Shown here: positions 1 through 8,184 of the stretch, piece after piece
How the letters are laid out: each line of letters begins with the position of its first letter
How positions within the stretch are numbered: position 1 is the first letter of the stretch
Assembly (NCBI GenBank): GCA_019119645.1
Contig: DWWR01000065.1
Span: 1 to 64,000, forward strand
From: Anaerobutyricum faecale
GTDB taxonomy: Bacteria > Bacillota > Clostridia > Lachnospirales > Lachnospiraceae
Direction of reading: 5' to 3'
DNA: 64,000 nucleotides
The notes under the pieces: model-generated
What the model was told of the DNA's origin: nothing
The model's database searches: none
Seen by the model: the letters and a program-made list of their open reading frames with translations, nothing else
Made by a program: the position numbers and the translations under genes

Positions 1-449
1 ATTCCAACTACGCCGTCTTCTTCGCCGCCGATGGAACCAACTTCTGCCTCGATGGACATTCCTTTTTCTTCACAGATTGCTACTAATTCTTTTGTTTTCT
101 CTACGTTCTCTTCGAATGGAAGATGAGAACCATCAAACATGATGCTGGAGAATCCTGCTTCGATACATTTTTTAGCTCCTTCGTAGGAACCATGATCAAG
201 ATGCAGAGCTACAGGAACAGTGATGTTCAGCTCTTCCAGCATACCGTTTACCATACCGACAACGGTTTTGTATCCGGCCATGTATTTGCCCGCGCCTTCG
301 GATACGCCCAGGATGACAGGAGATTTGCACTCTTCTGCTGTTAACAGGATAGATTTGGTCCACTCCAGATTGTTGATGTTGAACTGGCCGACTGCATAGT
401 GTCCTGCTTTTGCTTTCTGTAACATTTCTTTTGCTGATACTAAAGCCAT
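1..449 (-). CDS. fba: Class II fructose-1,6-bisphosphate aldolase, 5' part (cut by window edge)
   Basis: The first 149 codons of a zinc-dependent aldolase, which cleaves fructose-1,6-bisphosphate to dihydroxyacetone phosphate and glyceraldehyde-3-phosphate in glycolysis. The protein begins MALVSAKEMLQKAKAGHYAV and keeps the family block FNINNLEW near residue 23. The catalytic and zinc motif HLDHGS at residues 83-88 gives Asp85 as proton donor and His86 as zinc ligand. The EAEVGSIGGEEDG block is at residues 134-146. The start at 449 is set by GGAGG nine bases upstream. The active-site Gly-rich and second zinc-His regions lie beyond the window. It is monocistronic as far as visible, with the parvulin gene upstream on the same strand. 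Family assignment is secure; the C-terminal part is simply not in the window. Confidence 0.95.
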   Translation of the reverse strand, partial: MALVSAKEMLQKAKAGHYAVGQFNINNLEWTKSILLTAEECKSPVILGVSEGAGKYMAGYKTVVGMVNGMLEELNITVPVALHLDHGSYEGAKKCIEAGFSSIMFDGSHLPFEENVEKTKELVAICEEKGMSIEAEVGSIGGEEDGVVG

Positions 450-530
450 AATAAATAACCTCCATAAAATATATTCTTCTGTTTACACAGTTGTCGATGT
501 ATATACCATCGCCCTAAGTTATACGGATTT

Positions 531-559
531 ATTATACCCCGTACAAAATAAAAAAGGAA
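531..559 (-). promoter_or_regulatory. Probable sigma-A promoter for fba
   Basis: Perfect -10 TATAAT (531-536, minus strand) with a poor -35 TTCCTT at 17 bp (554-559). The -35 overlaps the hairpin that ends the upstream parvulin transcript, so the exact -35 is uncertain. The leader to the aldolase start is about 75 nt. Confidence 0.45.
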
Positions 560-569
560 GTGTTTTCCT
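549..569 (-). terminator. Short intrinsic terminator after the parvulin gene
   Basis: On the minus strand a 5-bp stem AGGAA/TTCCT runs straight into six T residues, 17 nt after the parvulin stop. The stem is short, so efficiency is doubtful. Confidence 0.45.
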
Positions 570-585
570 GACAAATTTTGAATTT

Positions 586-1332
586 TTATTTAAATTCCAG
601 TCCGTATTTCTCAATAAGTTCCTGACGAACTTCCATGTATACTTTATTCTGCTTCTCTGCGGTGATCTGCTGAGCGATCTGCGGAGCCACCTCCTCATAG
701 GCTGCCGTTCCCTCGCCGGTCAGAGCGTCCACACGAATCAGGTGATAGCCGAAGTTTGTCTTGATCGGTCCGAGAAGTTTGCCGGCTTCTGCCGTGAAGA
801 CTGCCTCGTCAAACTCTTTCACCATCTGGCCTCTGCCAAAAGTGCCGAGATCTCCGCCTTTGGCACCAGACGGACAGGTGGAATATTCTTTGGCTGCTTC
901 CTCGAAAGTTTTCTCTCCATTCTGGATCTCCGCGAGGATTTTCTTTGATTCTTCCTCTGTGGCGGTAAGGATATGCTTCGCTGAGGCCTGAGCGCCTTTC
1001 TTAAAGGAATCTTTATGCTCCTCGTAGTAAGCCCGGCACTCCTCCTCTGTGGCCCGGATATCTTTTACAGTCTGGGTGAGCGCGTACTGGCTCAGCAGTT
1101 CTCTCTGCACGCCTTCCAGCATGGTGAGGAATTCCTCGCTCTTATCATATCCTTTCTCCTGTCCCAGTTTTTCAAACAGGAAATAGTTGGCATACTGGGT
1201 GAGGGCCTGTTTCCTGCCTTCCGGCATCTTGATATAGGCCTGCTGTTCCTGCGGAATCCGTGCCTCAAACTGCGCGAACTCTTCTTCGGTAATCTCTCTT
1301 CCTGCCACAACGGCAATGACTTTATTGTCCAT
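586..1332 (-). CDS. Parvulin-type peptidyl-prolyl cis-trans isomerase (PpiC/SurA family), cytosolic
   Basis: A 248-residue protein with an N-terminal helical, charged region (about 1-110) and a parvulin domain at about 115-205. The domain is recognised by SAKHIL, the stretch EEAAKEYSTCPSGAKGGDLG, FGRGQMVKEFDEAVF and GPIKTNFGYHLIRV. These are the rotamase core blocks seen in PrsA, SurA and PpiC. Unlike PrsA or SurA it has no signal peptide or lipobox, so it should act in the cytosol as a folding helper; the substrate is unknown. A short C-terminal helix follows the domain, as in the trigger-factor-like cytosolic forms of Clostridia. It stands alone, divergent from phosphoglucomutase. The start at 1332 is preceded by GAAAGGAAAACACAG. 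Confidence 0.88.
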   Translation of the reverse strand: MDNKVIAVVAGREITEEEFAQFEARIPQEQQAYIKMPEGRKQALTQYANYFLFEKLGQEKGYDKSEEFLTMLEGVQRELLSQYALTQTVKDIRATEEECRAYYEEHKDSFKKGAQASAKHILTATEEESKKILAEIQNGEKTFEEAAKEYSTCPSGAKGGDLGTFGRGQMVKEFDEAVFTAEAGKLLGPIKTNFGYHLIRVDALTGEGTAAYEEVAPQIAQQITAEKQNKVYMEVRQELIEKYGLEFK

Positions 1333-1478
1333 CTGTGTTTTCCTTTCTCTTTTACATTTTTATACAGAATAAACACCCTTTCCCGGCTGTCTCTTCTATG
1401 ATATATCAGGGTTTTACAAAGACCCTGACACATTCTTGTTAATCATACACTATTTTTTTATTTTTATAAAGACAATCC

Positions 1479-1507
1479 TTTCAATTTTTCACAAAATAAG
1501 GTATACT
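1479..1507 (+). promoter_or_regulatory. Probable promoter for phosphoglucomutase
   Basis: Good -10 TATACT (1502-1507) with a weak -35 TTTCAA (1479-1484) at 17 bp. It lies in the AT-rich gap shared with the divergent parvulin gene and leaves a leader of about 105 nt. Confidence 0.5.
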
Positions 1508-1620
1508 ATGCACATAACCTGGATGATGTCCGGGAGGCGGTACATTTCCTTTCTGGCAAATGTGCCGGAAGAACTATGGACATTATCTGTCAATTTAATT
1601 TATGGGAGGTATACAAGGAA

Positions 1621-3351
1621 ATGGGCTATATGGATGTTTATAACGAATGGTTATCCAATCCTTATTTTGACGAGGAGACGAAGGCAGAACTCCGTGCCAT
1701 CAAAGATGATGAGAACGAGATCAAAGAACGGTTCTACACGAACCTGGCGTTTGGTACTGCCGGTCTTCGGGGGGTGCTCGGTGCCGGAATCAACCGTATG
1801 AATATTTACGTTGTACGCCGTGCTACTCAGGGTCTGGCCAACTACATTTTAAAACAGGGCAAAAAAGACAATCGCGTAGCTATCGCGTACGATTCAAGAC
1901 ACATGTCACCGGAATTTGCCGATGAATCCGCAAGAGTTCTTGCTGCCAACGGCATCACCGCATATAAATTTGAATCTTTAAGACCGACTCCTGAGCTTTC
2001 TTTCGCAGTTCGTGAGCTGGGCTGTATCGCAGGTATCAACATTACCGCCAGCCACAACCCGCCGGAGTATAACGGATACAAGGTATACTGGGAAGACGGC
2101 GCTCAGTTTACACCGCCGCATGACGCAGGCGTCACCGCAGAGGTGCTTGCCATCGAAGATTTATCCACAGTAAAAACTATGACCGCTTCCGATGCCAAGG
2201 CTGCCGGCCTTTACAAAGTCATCGGCGCTGACATTGATGATAAATACATCGCAGCCCTGAAGAAACAGATCAAGAATCAGGACGCTATCGACAAGATGCA
2301 GAAAGACATCACCATCATCTACACTCCGCTTCACGGAACAGGAAACATCCCGGCAAGACGGGTGCTCCATGAACTTGGTTTTGAAAATGTATACGTGGTA
2401 CCGGAACAGGAACTGCCAGACGGCGACTTCCCTACTGTAGGATATCCGAATCCGGAATCCAGCGAAGCATTTGAACTTGGTATGAAGATGGCCAAAGAAA
2501 AAGACGCGGATCTTGTTCTTGCCACAGACCCTGACGCTGACCGTCTCGGCTGCTATGTCAAAGACAACAACGGCGAGTATCATGTACTGACCGGTAACAT
2601 GAGCGGCTGCCTGCTCTGCGAATACACATTAAGCCAGATTGCTGCCAAGGGAGGCATTCCGGAAGACGGAGAAGTTATTTCCTCCATCGTTACCACCAAC
2701 ATGGTTGCCGCCATCGCCAAGGCTTACGGCGCTAAATTCGTGGAAGTTCTCACCGGTTTCAAATGGATCGGAAGAGAGATCCTCCGTATGGAAAAAGAAG
2801 GAAAAGGAACCTACCTCTTCGGTCTGGAAGAAAGTTATGGCTGTCTGATCGGAACTCACGCAAGAGACAAAGACGCCATCGTTGCCACCATGGCTCTCTG
2901 CGAGGCTGCCTGCTACTATAAGGCACAGGGCAAGACCATGTGGGACGCTATGATTGACATGTACGAGAAATACGGCTACTACTTAGACAGCGTGAAGTCT
3001 GTCACCATGGCCGGTATTGAAGGACAGGCACAGATTCAGAAGATCCTGGATACTCTTCGTGCAGACGCTCCTACCACCATCGGTTCCTACCAGGTACTCT
3101 CCGCAAGAGATTACCAGACAGGCGTTATCAAAAACCTGGCTACTGGCGAAGAAACCGAGACAGGCCTGCCGGCTTCCAACGTTCTTTACTATGACTTAAA
3201 TGATGATGCATGGGTTTGCGTTCGTCCATCCGGTACAGAGCCTAAGATTAAGTTCTACTATGGTGTAAAAGGTACAAGCCTTGAAAATGCACAGGAATTA
3301 TCCGACGCCATGGGTGAAAATATCCAGAAAATGCTTGACAGCATGCTGTAA
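1621..3351 (+). CDS. Phosphoglucomutase/phosphomannomutase (alpha-D-phosphohexomutase)
   Basis: A 576-residue alpha-D-phosphohexomutase that interconverts glucose-1-phosphate and glucose-6-phosphate, linking glycolysis to glycogen and cell-wall sugar nucleotides. All four family motifs are present: the phosphoserine loop TASHNPPEYNGYK (Ser144), the metal loop DPDADR (303-308), the sugar-binding GLEESYG and the phosphate-binding RPSGTEPKIKFYY near the C-terminus. Length matches the PgcA/PGM type of Firmicutes. An in-frame ATG exists at 1576, but GGGAGG at 1604-1609 is 11 bases before the ATG at 1621, so the shorter form is preferred. It is the only long plus-strand gene in the window and has its own promoter and a shared terminator. 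Confidence 0.95.
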   Translation: MGYMDVYNEWLSNPYFDEETKAELRAIKDDENEIKERFYTNLAFGTAGLRGVLGAGINRMNIYVVRRATQGLANYILKQGKKDNRVAIAYDSRHMSPEFADESARVLAANGITAYKFESLRPTPELSFAVRELGCIAGINITASHNPPEYNGYKVYWEDGAQFTPPHDAGVTAEVLAIEDLSTVKTMTASDAKAAGLYKVIGADIDDKYIAALKKQIKNQDAIDKMQKDITIIYTPLHGTGNIPARRVLHELGFENVYVVPEQELPDGDFPTVGYPNPESSEAFELGMKMAKEKDADLVLATDPDADRLGCYVKDNNGEYHVLTGNMSGCLLCEYTLSQIAAKGGIPEDGEVISSIVTTNMVAAIAKAYGAKFVEVLTGFKWIGREILRMEKEGKGTYLFGLEESYGCLIGTHARDKDAIVATMALCEAACYYKAQGKTMWDAMIDMYEKYGYYLDSVKSVTMAGIEGQAQIQKILDTLRADAPTTIGSYQVLSARDYQTGVIKNLATGEETETGLPASNVLYYDLNDDAWVCVRPSGTEPKIKFYYGVKGTSLENAQELSDAMGENIQKMLDSML

Positions 3352-3362
3352 AAAATATTCAC

Positions 3363-3398
3363 AAAAAATGCCGCGCTGAATTCAGCGCGGCATTTTTT
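3363..3398. terminator. Bidirectional intrinsic terminator between converging genes
   Basis: A perfect 36-base palindrome with a GC-rich core (GCCGCGCTGAA and its complement) flanked by A-tract on one side and T-tract on the other. It serves the plus-strand phosphoglucomutase, which stops 11 nt before it, and the minus-strand MATE gene. Confidence 0.92.
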
Positions 3399-3480
3399 TG
3401 CGACAGCCCATCAGGCGGATACCATGCCTTATGAGCGGACATTTCTGTTTTCTGCCGACAATTCCTCCATTGCCGCATCC

Positions 3481-4842
3481 TCATCCTTCCAGCAGCCGTT
3501 TTCTCTGCTGTTTTCTCACAAAAGGCAGCGCCAGCAGCACCGCTTTGCACACGTTATCGGCAATCATGCAGTACCAGACGGCGCGCAGTCCCAGTCCCCA
3601 GACCTGCACCACAAGAAATGTGAAGAAGATCCGCACGCCCCACATACCGATGCTCTCCACCACAAAGGCGTAGCGGGTGCGGCCGAGGCCATAAAACACA
3701 CCCTCCAGCACAACCATCAGTCCGAAAAACGGCTCGGACAGAGCCACCAGCCGAAGCATCTGAGCGCCCAGGCTCACCACCGCTTCGCTGGGCGAAAAAA
3801 GTCCCATGAGCAGATGCGCGCCAAAGTACAAAAGGATGCCGCTCACGCACATCATAGCCACAGTAAGCCCGATACTCACACCGGCCACCGTCTTTAATTT
3901 CCCTGCATTTCCTTCCCCACGGGCATTACTGATAAGAGTAGATGCCGCGGAACGCAGCCCGTAACCCGGCACATAAAAGATTGTCTCCGCCGTTACAGCA
4001 ATGGAATGGGCCGCAAACACCGTAGTTCCCATACCGGAAATCAGGCCGGCGAAAACCACATATCCCAGACAGGATACCATACTGGTGCCGAGCACCGGCG
4101 TGCCGATGGCGGCACACTGCCGGAGCAGTCCGGTGTCCGGCGCAAAATGTTTCCACTCCCAGCGGAGCAGCTCATTTTTCCGGCACGACAGAACCATGAG
4201 CACACCGGAAAGCACATAAGAAACCGCCGAGGCGATGGCTGCTCCGGCCACACCGTACCCAAGCACGTAAATAAACAGATAGTTTAACACAATATTGGAA
4301 CCGTTGGCCGCCACATTGATGAGCATAGGCGTCCGGGTATTCTGCACAGCTCTGAGAGCCGCGCCCATGATCGTGCTTGCGGCCCGGAATACCATAGGCA
4401 CACTGATAATAAAAAAGTAAAGAGATGCCGTCCCCTGAATGGCCGGTTCCGCACCCATCCAGACAGGGATTCTGCCGCAAAGCAGAATCGACAGGATTCC
4501 CAGCGTCAGCCCGGAAACCAGAGACAACAAAAAAGCCTGCTGTGCAAGCTTTTTTATCTGTTCCTTATCTCCCGCTCCCTGAGCTTTTGATATGAGTACC
4601 AGCATCGCCGTGCCGATGGCTCCGGGAATACTGTTTACCAGCCAGGTTACATTGGTTGTGATGCTGACCGACGCCGTCGCCTGTTCTCCCAGCCGCCCCA
4701 CCATGGCCGTATCCACATACTGCAGCAGCGTCGCCAGCACTTCTTCTATTATAGTGGGAACAGACAGCCACAGCAGGGTACGCAGCAACGGCATATATGC
4801 CGGTTTATTTAATTGACGAGTTATGATTTTTCTCTCCGCCAT
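3481..4842 (-). CDS. MATE-family multidrug/toxin exporter
   Basis: A 453-residue integral membrane protein with about twelve hydrophobic segments in two homologous halves. It resembles the multi-antimicrobial extrusion family, which exports cationic drugs or metabolites using a Na+ or H+ gradient. Family signs are LRTLLWLSVPTIIEEVLATL at the start, QYVDTAMVGRLGEQA in helix 2, TAMLVLISKAQGAGD before helix 3 and GLRSAASTLISNARGEGN at the matching place in the second half. A TTG nine bases further upstream is in frame, but GAGGA is correctly spaced for the ATG at 4842. It is the last gene of a three-gene unit with the cyclophilin-like lipoprotein and the DUF3737 protein, with gaps of about 50 bp. 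The substrate cannot be told from sequence. Confidence 0.93.
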   Translation of the reverse strand: MAERKIITRQLNKPAYMPLLRTLLWLSVPTIIEEVLATLLQYVDTAMVGRLGEQATASVSITTNVTWLVNSIPGAIGTAMLVLISKAQGAGDKEQIKKLAQQAFLLSLVSGLTLGILSILLCGRIPVWMGAEPAIQGTASLYFFIISVPMVFRAASTIMGAALRAVQNTRTPMLINVAANGSNIVLNYLFIYVLGYGVAGAAIASAVSYVLSGVLMVLSCRKNELLRWEWKHFAPDTGLLRQCAAIGTPVLGTSMVSCLGYVVFAGLISGMGTTVFAAHSIAVTAETIFYVPGYGLRSAASTLISNARGEGNAGKLKTVAGVSIGLTVAMMCVSGILLYFGAHLLMGLFSPSEAVVSLGAQMLRLVALSEPFFGLMVVLEGVFYGLGRTRYAFVVESIGMWGVRIFFTFLVVQVWGLGLRAVWYCMIADNVCKAVLLALPFVRKQQRKRLLEG

Positions 4843-4895
4843 TCCAGTCAAATCCTCAGAATTCTCTATATTTCATCAGTAAATGTACGAAAATC

Positions 4896-5468
4896 TCACT
4901 GTATTTCAAAGGTTACTTCCACACTGCCTCTTCCCACAGCTTCCGCCAGACCTTCTGCGTTATCGATCCGTCCCAGCGGAGTGTAACTGTAGGACGTGGA
5001 AAACGTCTCATAAAAGAGTACCAGACAGTCGGAGCCAAAAAGCATCAGATCACCTGCCTGGATCTGCCCCGGCGTCTCCGAGCGCATGCTCAGACTATCC
5101 GGCATATAATAGTACTTCTCATTGCCATTCAACTCGCTCATATTCACCGTCATCGGCAGACTCTCTGCAAATGTCCTCGCCGTCTCATTATCATACAATG
5201 TGGCATCAAACGTCTTCCCGCCGATTGTAATATGGATTGTCTGCATTTCTTCCTCCTCTGACTCTGTCTGCGCTGCTGTTTCCGAACCGGCAGCCTCACT
5301 GTTGTCTGCCTGCGCTGCTGTCCCGGTCTCCGTCGCCGCCTCTGTCATTGTTTCTGTCCATTCGGTACTTCCCATCCAGCTGTTGTTTCCCATGCAGCCG
5401 TCCAGAGAACATACAACGCCAAGGGCCAGCGCCATCGTCAATACTTTCTTCCCTATACTTTTCTTCAT
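4896..5468 (-). CDS. Lipoprotein with cyclophilin-like fold domain
   Basis: A 190-residue predicted lipoprotein. Residues 1-20 form a signal peptide ending in the lipobox SLDGC. Residues 25-72 are a Thr/Ala/Glu-rich spacer of the sort that holds a domain off the membrane. Residues 75-190 look like the cyclophilin-like fold domain found in many clostridial proteins (TIHITIGGKTFDATLYDN, the acidic LNGNEKYYY block, GDLMLFGSDCLVLFYETF, and the end SYTPLGRID). In relatives this domain is often fused to flavodoxin; here it is alone. The upstream ATG at 5522 would bury the signal peptide, while AGAGGAT is well placed for 5468, so the shorter start is used. It is co-transcribed with the DUF3737 gene and the MATE exporter. 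Enzyme activity is not assured. Confidence 0.75.
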   Translation of the reverse strand: MKKSIGKKVLTMALALGVVCSLDGCMGNNSWMGSTEWTETMTEAATETGTAAQADNSEAAGSETAAQTESEEEEMQTIHITIGGKTFDATLYDNETARTFAESLPMTVNMSELNGNEKYYYMPDSLSMRSETPGQIQAGDLMLFGSDCLVLFYETFSTSYSYTPLGRIDNAEGLAEAVGRGSVEVTFEIQ

Positions 5469-5514
5469 TAAAGATCCTCTTACTCTTTCTGACAAACCCT
5501 TTTTCTGTGTATAT

Positions 5515-6390
5515 TTACGCACAGCAGCAGGTACATTGGTCTGTTTTCTTCTCTATGCCCCGGACGATCACCTCACCTCTGGCTTCCTTATCATCCATGA
5601 TGATCTCTCCCACTTCCGGAACCTCAATACGGCCGGAACGAGGATTCTTAATGCTGATAACCGGCGTTGTCACTGTGGCTTCCACCTCAGATTTCTCAAA
5701 GCAGAGATCCGTGTCGATCATTTCACAATTGACCAGTTTCAGATTCTTACAATAGCAGAACGGCTGCGTTCCGATAATCTTGCAGTTGACAAGCGTCAGC
5801 CCGTCTGAATACCACGCAAAATATTCTCCCTTGATGGTGCTGTTTCTCACTGTGATATTCTGCCCGTGCCAGAACGCATCTTTGGTATCAAATACGCAGT
5901 TGTCAAAGACCGCGTCTTTAATATACTGGAACGAATATTTTCCTTTGAACTCTACATCGGAAAAACGAATATTTTCTGAACGCATCATAAAATACTCACT
6001 CTCGGCGTGACAGCGGCGCATTTCAATATTCTTCACCGACCATCCAAATTCCGGAGAGATAATATCACAATCTGCCACGGTCACATTACTGCACTCCCGG
6101 AGTGCTTTGATTCCATGCATTGTTGTTCCGGTAATAGTAATATCATCGGAATACCACAGCGCTGCCCGGCAAAGTTCTGTCATCTCAGAATCTTTGATGG
6201 TCAGGTGCTGATCATGCCAGAACGGATACCGCAGATTACAAAAAGTACGGTTCACCTGAATATTCCGGCTCTCCTTTAATGCGCTTTCTCCATCAGCCGG
6301 GCCGTCAAAGGCACAGTCTTCCAGCATGACGCCGTCGCTTCCGTATAATGCTCTCTCTTCATCAAAAGTTTGATTCTCTATTATTTTCAT
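5515..6390 (-). CDS. DUF3737 family right-handed beta-helix protein
   Basis: A 291-residue protein made of short repeating strands such as GVMLEDCAFDG, HLTIKDSEM, NVTVADCDI and GLTLVNCKIIG. This spacing of about 20-22 residues builds a pectin-lyase-like beta-helix. The pattern and length match the DUF3737 family, common in Firmicutes and often annotated only as hypothetical. There is no signal peptide, so it is probably cytosolic. The C-terminus is cysteine rich (CTCCCA). Aromatic FWHDQ/FWHGQ triplets recur at equivalent turns and may form a binding groove. The start at 6390 is chosen because GGGAGG is nine bases before it; an earlier ATG overlaps that ribosome site. It is first gene of the unit with the cyclophilin-like lipoprotein and MATE exporter. 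Function unknown. Confidence 0.8.
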   Translation of the reverse strand: MKIIENQTFDEERALYGSDGVMLEDCAFDGPADGESALKESRNIQVNRTFCNLRYPFWHDQHLTIKDSEMTELCRAALWYSDDITITGTTMHGIKALRECSNVTVADCDIISPEFGWSVKNIEMRRCHAESEYFMMRSENIRFSDVEFKGKYSFQYIKDAVFDNCVFDTKDAFWHGQNITVRNSTIKGEYFAWYSDGLTLVNCKIIGTQPFCYCKNLKLVNCEMIDTDLCFEKSEVEATVTTPVISIKNPRSGRIEVPEVGEIIMDDKEARGEVIVRGIEKKTDQCTCCCA

Positions 6391-6533
6391 GCTGATTACC
6401 TCCCACACATTGATTTTTATCTGTAATTACTCTACCACTTCAATAGTTTGATAGCAAATACCTGGTTTGTATGGCGTTCTATAGCTTTTCCCTATAGTGC
6501 AGGAGTTTGTGATGAGCTCTGGCAATACATCTC

Positions 6534-6572
6534 AGGGGCGCCCACACCTTATCAGCAGGTGCGGGCGCCCCT
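6534..6572. terminator. Strong GC-rich hairpin, possible terminator
   Basis: A stem of about 16 bp (AGGGGCGCCC with ACACCT and its complement) with a short loop. It lies between the Rpn-type remnant and the DUF3737 gene. The following T-rich run (GTTATTT) is only on the plus side and is weak, so the direction is uncertain. Confidence 0.5.
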
Positions 6573-6638
6573 GTTATTTGCAATTCAATGTAACTGACCT
6601 GCATCTCTTACGTTAAAAATATAACTACTTTTTAATAA

Positions 6639-7020
6639 CTATTTTTTATTCAATAGCTGCAAAAAAGCTTCCTCGGACATAGACAGCCTTGCGGCAGCAT
6701 CTTTCACAGAAATGATCTCCTCCTGAACCAGCTGCACCAGCATGTCTATCTTGCCCTCTTGTCTTCCTTCAAGGCGTCCTTCATCGCGTTCTTCACTGAG
6801 CAGCTTCTCCATCACACCCATCATAGTTCTCACTCCCTCCTGATTCTCTTTCAGATATCTTTTCTGCCCGGACACATGCGGAAACTTTTTCTCATCGTAA
6901 AAATTATCCTGCACAAATATCTTCATCAGTTCTGCTATATCACTTCCGTCATCTCCTTCCATAAATACAATATGATTTCATTGTTCTGCTCATTCAGTAT
7001 TTCTCCGCGGTTTTTAACAA
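6639..7020 (-). pseudogene. Remnant of an Rpn-type PD-(D/E)XK nuclease/transposase-like gene (C-terminal part)
   Basis: The open part (107 codons, 6639-6962) matches the C-terminal tail of Rpn/YhgA-type recombination nucleases: an EERDEGRLEGRQEGKIDML charged run, followed by QEEIISVKDAAARLSMSEEAF. The N-terminal nuclease domain is missing. Just upstream another frame reads VKNRGEILNEQNNEIILYL, a plausible continuation of the same protein, so a frameshift lies near 6962-6970. A stop (TAA) precedes it further out. I read this as a decayed fragment with no surviving nuclease core. Such genes are multicopy and mobile in Clostridia, so it marks a former insertion site. Confidence 0.7.
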
Positions 7021-7240
7021 AAACAGAAAATTAATAATACCCATCTATGTTGTATCCCGTTTTGTGCGATATTCTCATTTGTAATATGGAAGCAGCAGAT
7101 ATTTCCCCACTGCTGTTTTTCTCATTGCTGTATTTATATTTATAAGAAAAATGAAGTCCTGGAGATTATTTATATAATACCTTATTTCATATATGAAAAG
7201 CAATCTTTTTTCCGAATTTTATTGCTCCGCCTTCGCCAGA

Positions 7241-8143
7241 TCATCCTACCAGGTTCACTGCCAGGCCGCTGCCAAAAGCAAACACCATGACAAATACCAG
7301 GTAGAACAGGAAGTGCCGCAATCCCAGCACGATTTTCAGGGCGCCGAGATTGGTGATCTTTGTGGCCGGTCCCGTGATCATGAAGGAAGCCGCGCTGCCG
7401 AGGCTCATCCCCTCCCACAGCCACTGCTGGAGAAGAGGGATCGTTCCGCCGCCGCAGGCGTAAAGGGGAACGCCGATGGTGGCGGCCATCAACACGCCGA
7501 AGGCTTCGTTGCCGCCGAACAGCGTGGTCATGGTTTCTGCCGGAACATAACGCTGGAACAGTGCTGACAGAGCAACACCGATGAGGAAATACACGCCGGT
7601 TGCCCGGACATTTCTTCCTAGATTTTTTATGTACCGGAGGAGAGGACTGGGATCCGTATCCCGGTTTTCGGGTTCTGAAAAGCCCTGAAATTCAAAAAAC
7701 GGCTTCCGTTCATAGAGGAAATGTATCAGCAGCCCGGCGGCAGCGCCGCAAAAGAAACAGGACAGTATCCTGATGATAAGCGCCGGCATTCCCAGGGCGG
7801 CGCTGTACAGGATGAGCTGAGGATTCAGCAGGATGGAGGACATCATGAAGGCCGCCAGCCAGTCGTCCTTCATGCCGCTTTCGGAGAAAGAGGCGGCAAT
7901 GGGGATTGTCCCGTACATGCACAGGGGCGAGGCGATCCCCAGGGCGCTCGCGGCAAAAATACCGGCGATTCCCAGCTTTTTATCCTGCAGAGAACGAAAG
8001 AGATTGTGGATATGGTCTTTTGCAAATACAGATACAGCCGATCCGATCAGCATTCCCAGAACCCAATATCCGGCAATCTGCTCCAGCTGCACGCTGAAAT
8101 AATACCAGAGGTAAATGATCTCCCGGTGTAGTAGCTCTGTCAT
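7241..8143 (-). CDS. Permease of the ArsP/DUF318 family
   Basis: A 300-residue membrane protein with about eight helices in two blocks split by a hydrophilic loop (residues about 145-165). Diagnostic motifs are SPLCMYGTIPIAASF in the first half and PLYACGGGTIPLLQ plus MITGPATKITNLGALK in the second. This is the pattern of the predicted permease family that includes ArsP (organoarsenical efflux) and other metal-related exporters. The conserved Cys residues sit in the two membrane re-entrant motifs. The start at 8143 has GGGAGG five bases upstream. It follows the aldo/keto reductase with a 41-bp gap and is probably co-transcribed. The substrate is unknown; no ArsR regulator or thioredoxin partner is adjacent. 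Confidence 0.82.
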   Translation of the reverse strand: MTELLHREIIYLWYYFSVQLEQIAGYWVLGMLIGSAVSVFAKDHIHNLFRSLQDKKLGIAGIFAASALGIASPLCMYGTIPIAASFSESGMKDDWLAAFMMSSILLNPQLILYSAALGMPALIIRILSCFFCGAAAGLLIHFLYERKPFFEFQGFSEPENRDTDPSPLLRYIKNLGRNVRATGVYFLIGVALSALFQRYVPAETMTTLFGGNEAFGVLMAATIGVPLYACGGGTIPLLQQWLWEGMSLGSAASFMITGPATKITNLGALKIVLGLRHFLFYLVFVMVFAFGSGLAVNLVG

Positions 8144-8184
8144 TGAAGCCTCCCATCTGCCGCCTTTTCCGGCCCGCTATCTTC

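Noticed and set aside
1436..1801. 121-codon plus-strand frame at the start of phosphoglucomutase
   Set aside because: It overlaps the true gene in another frame and has no ribosome site or family pattern.
7184..7197. Palindrome TTTCATATATGAAA near the permease gene end
   Set aside because: AT-rich palindromes of this size are expected by chance; it is not at a promoter.
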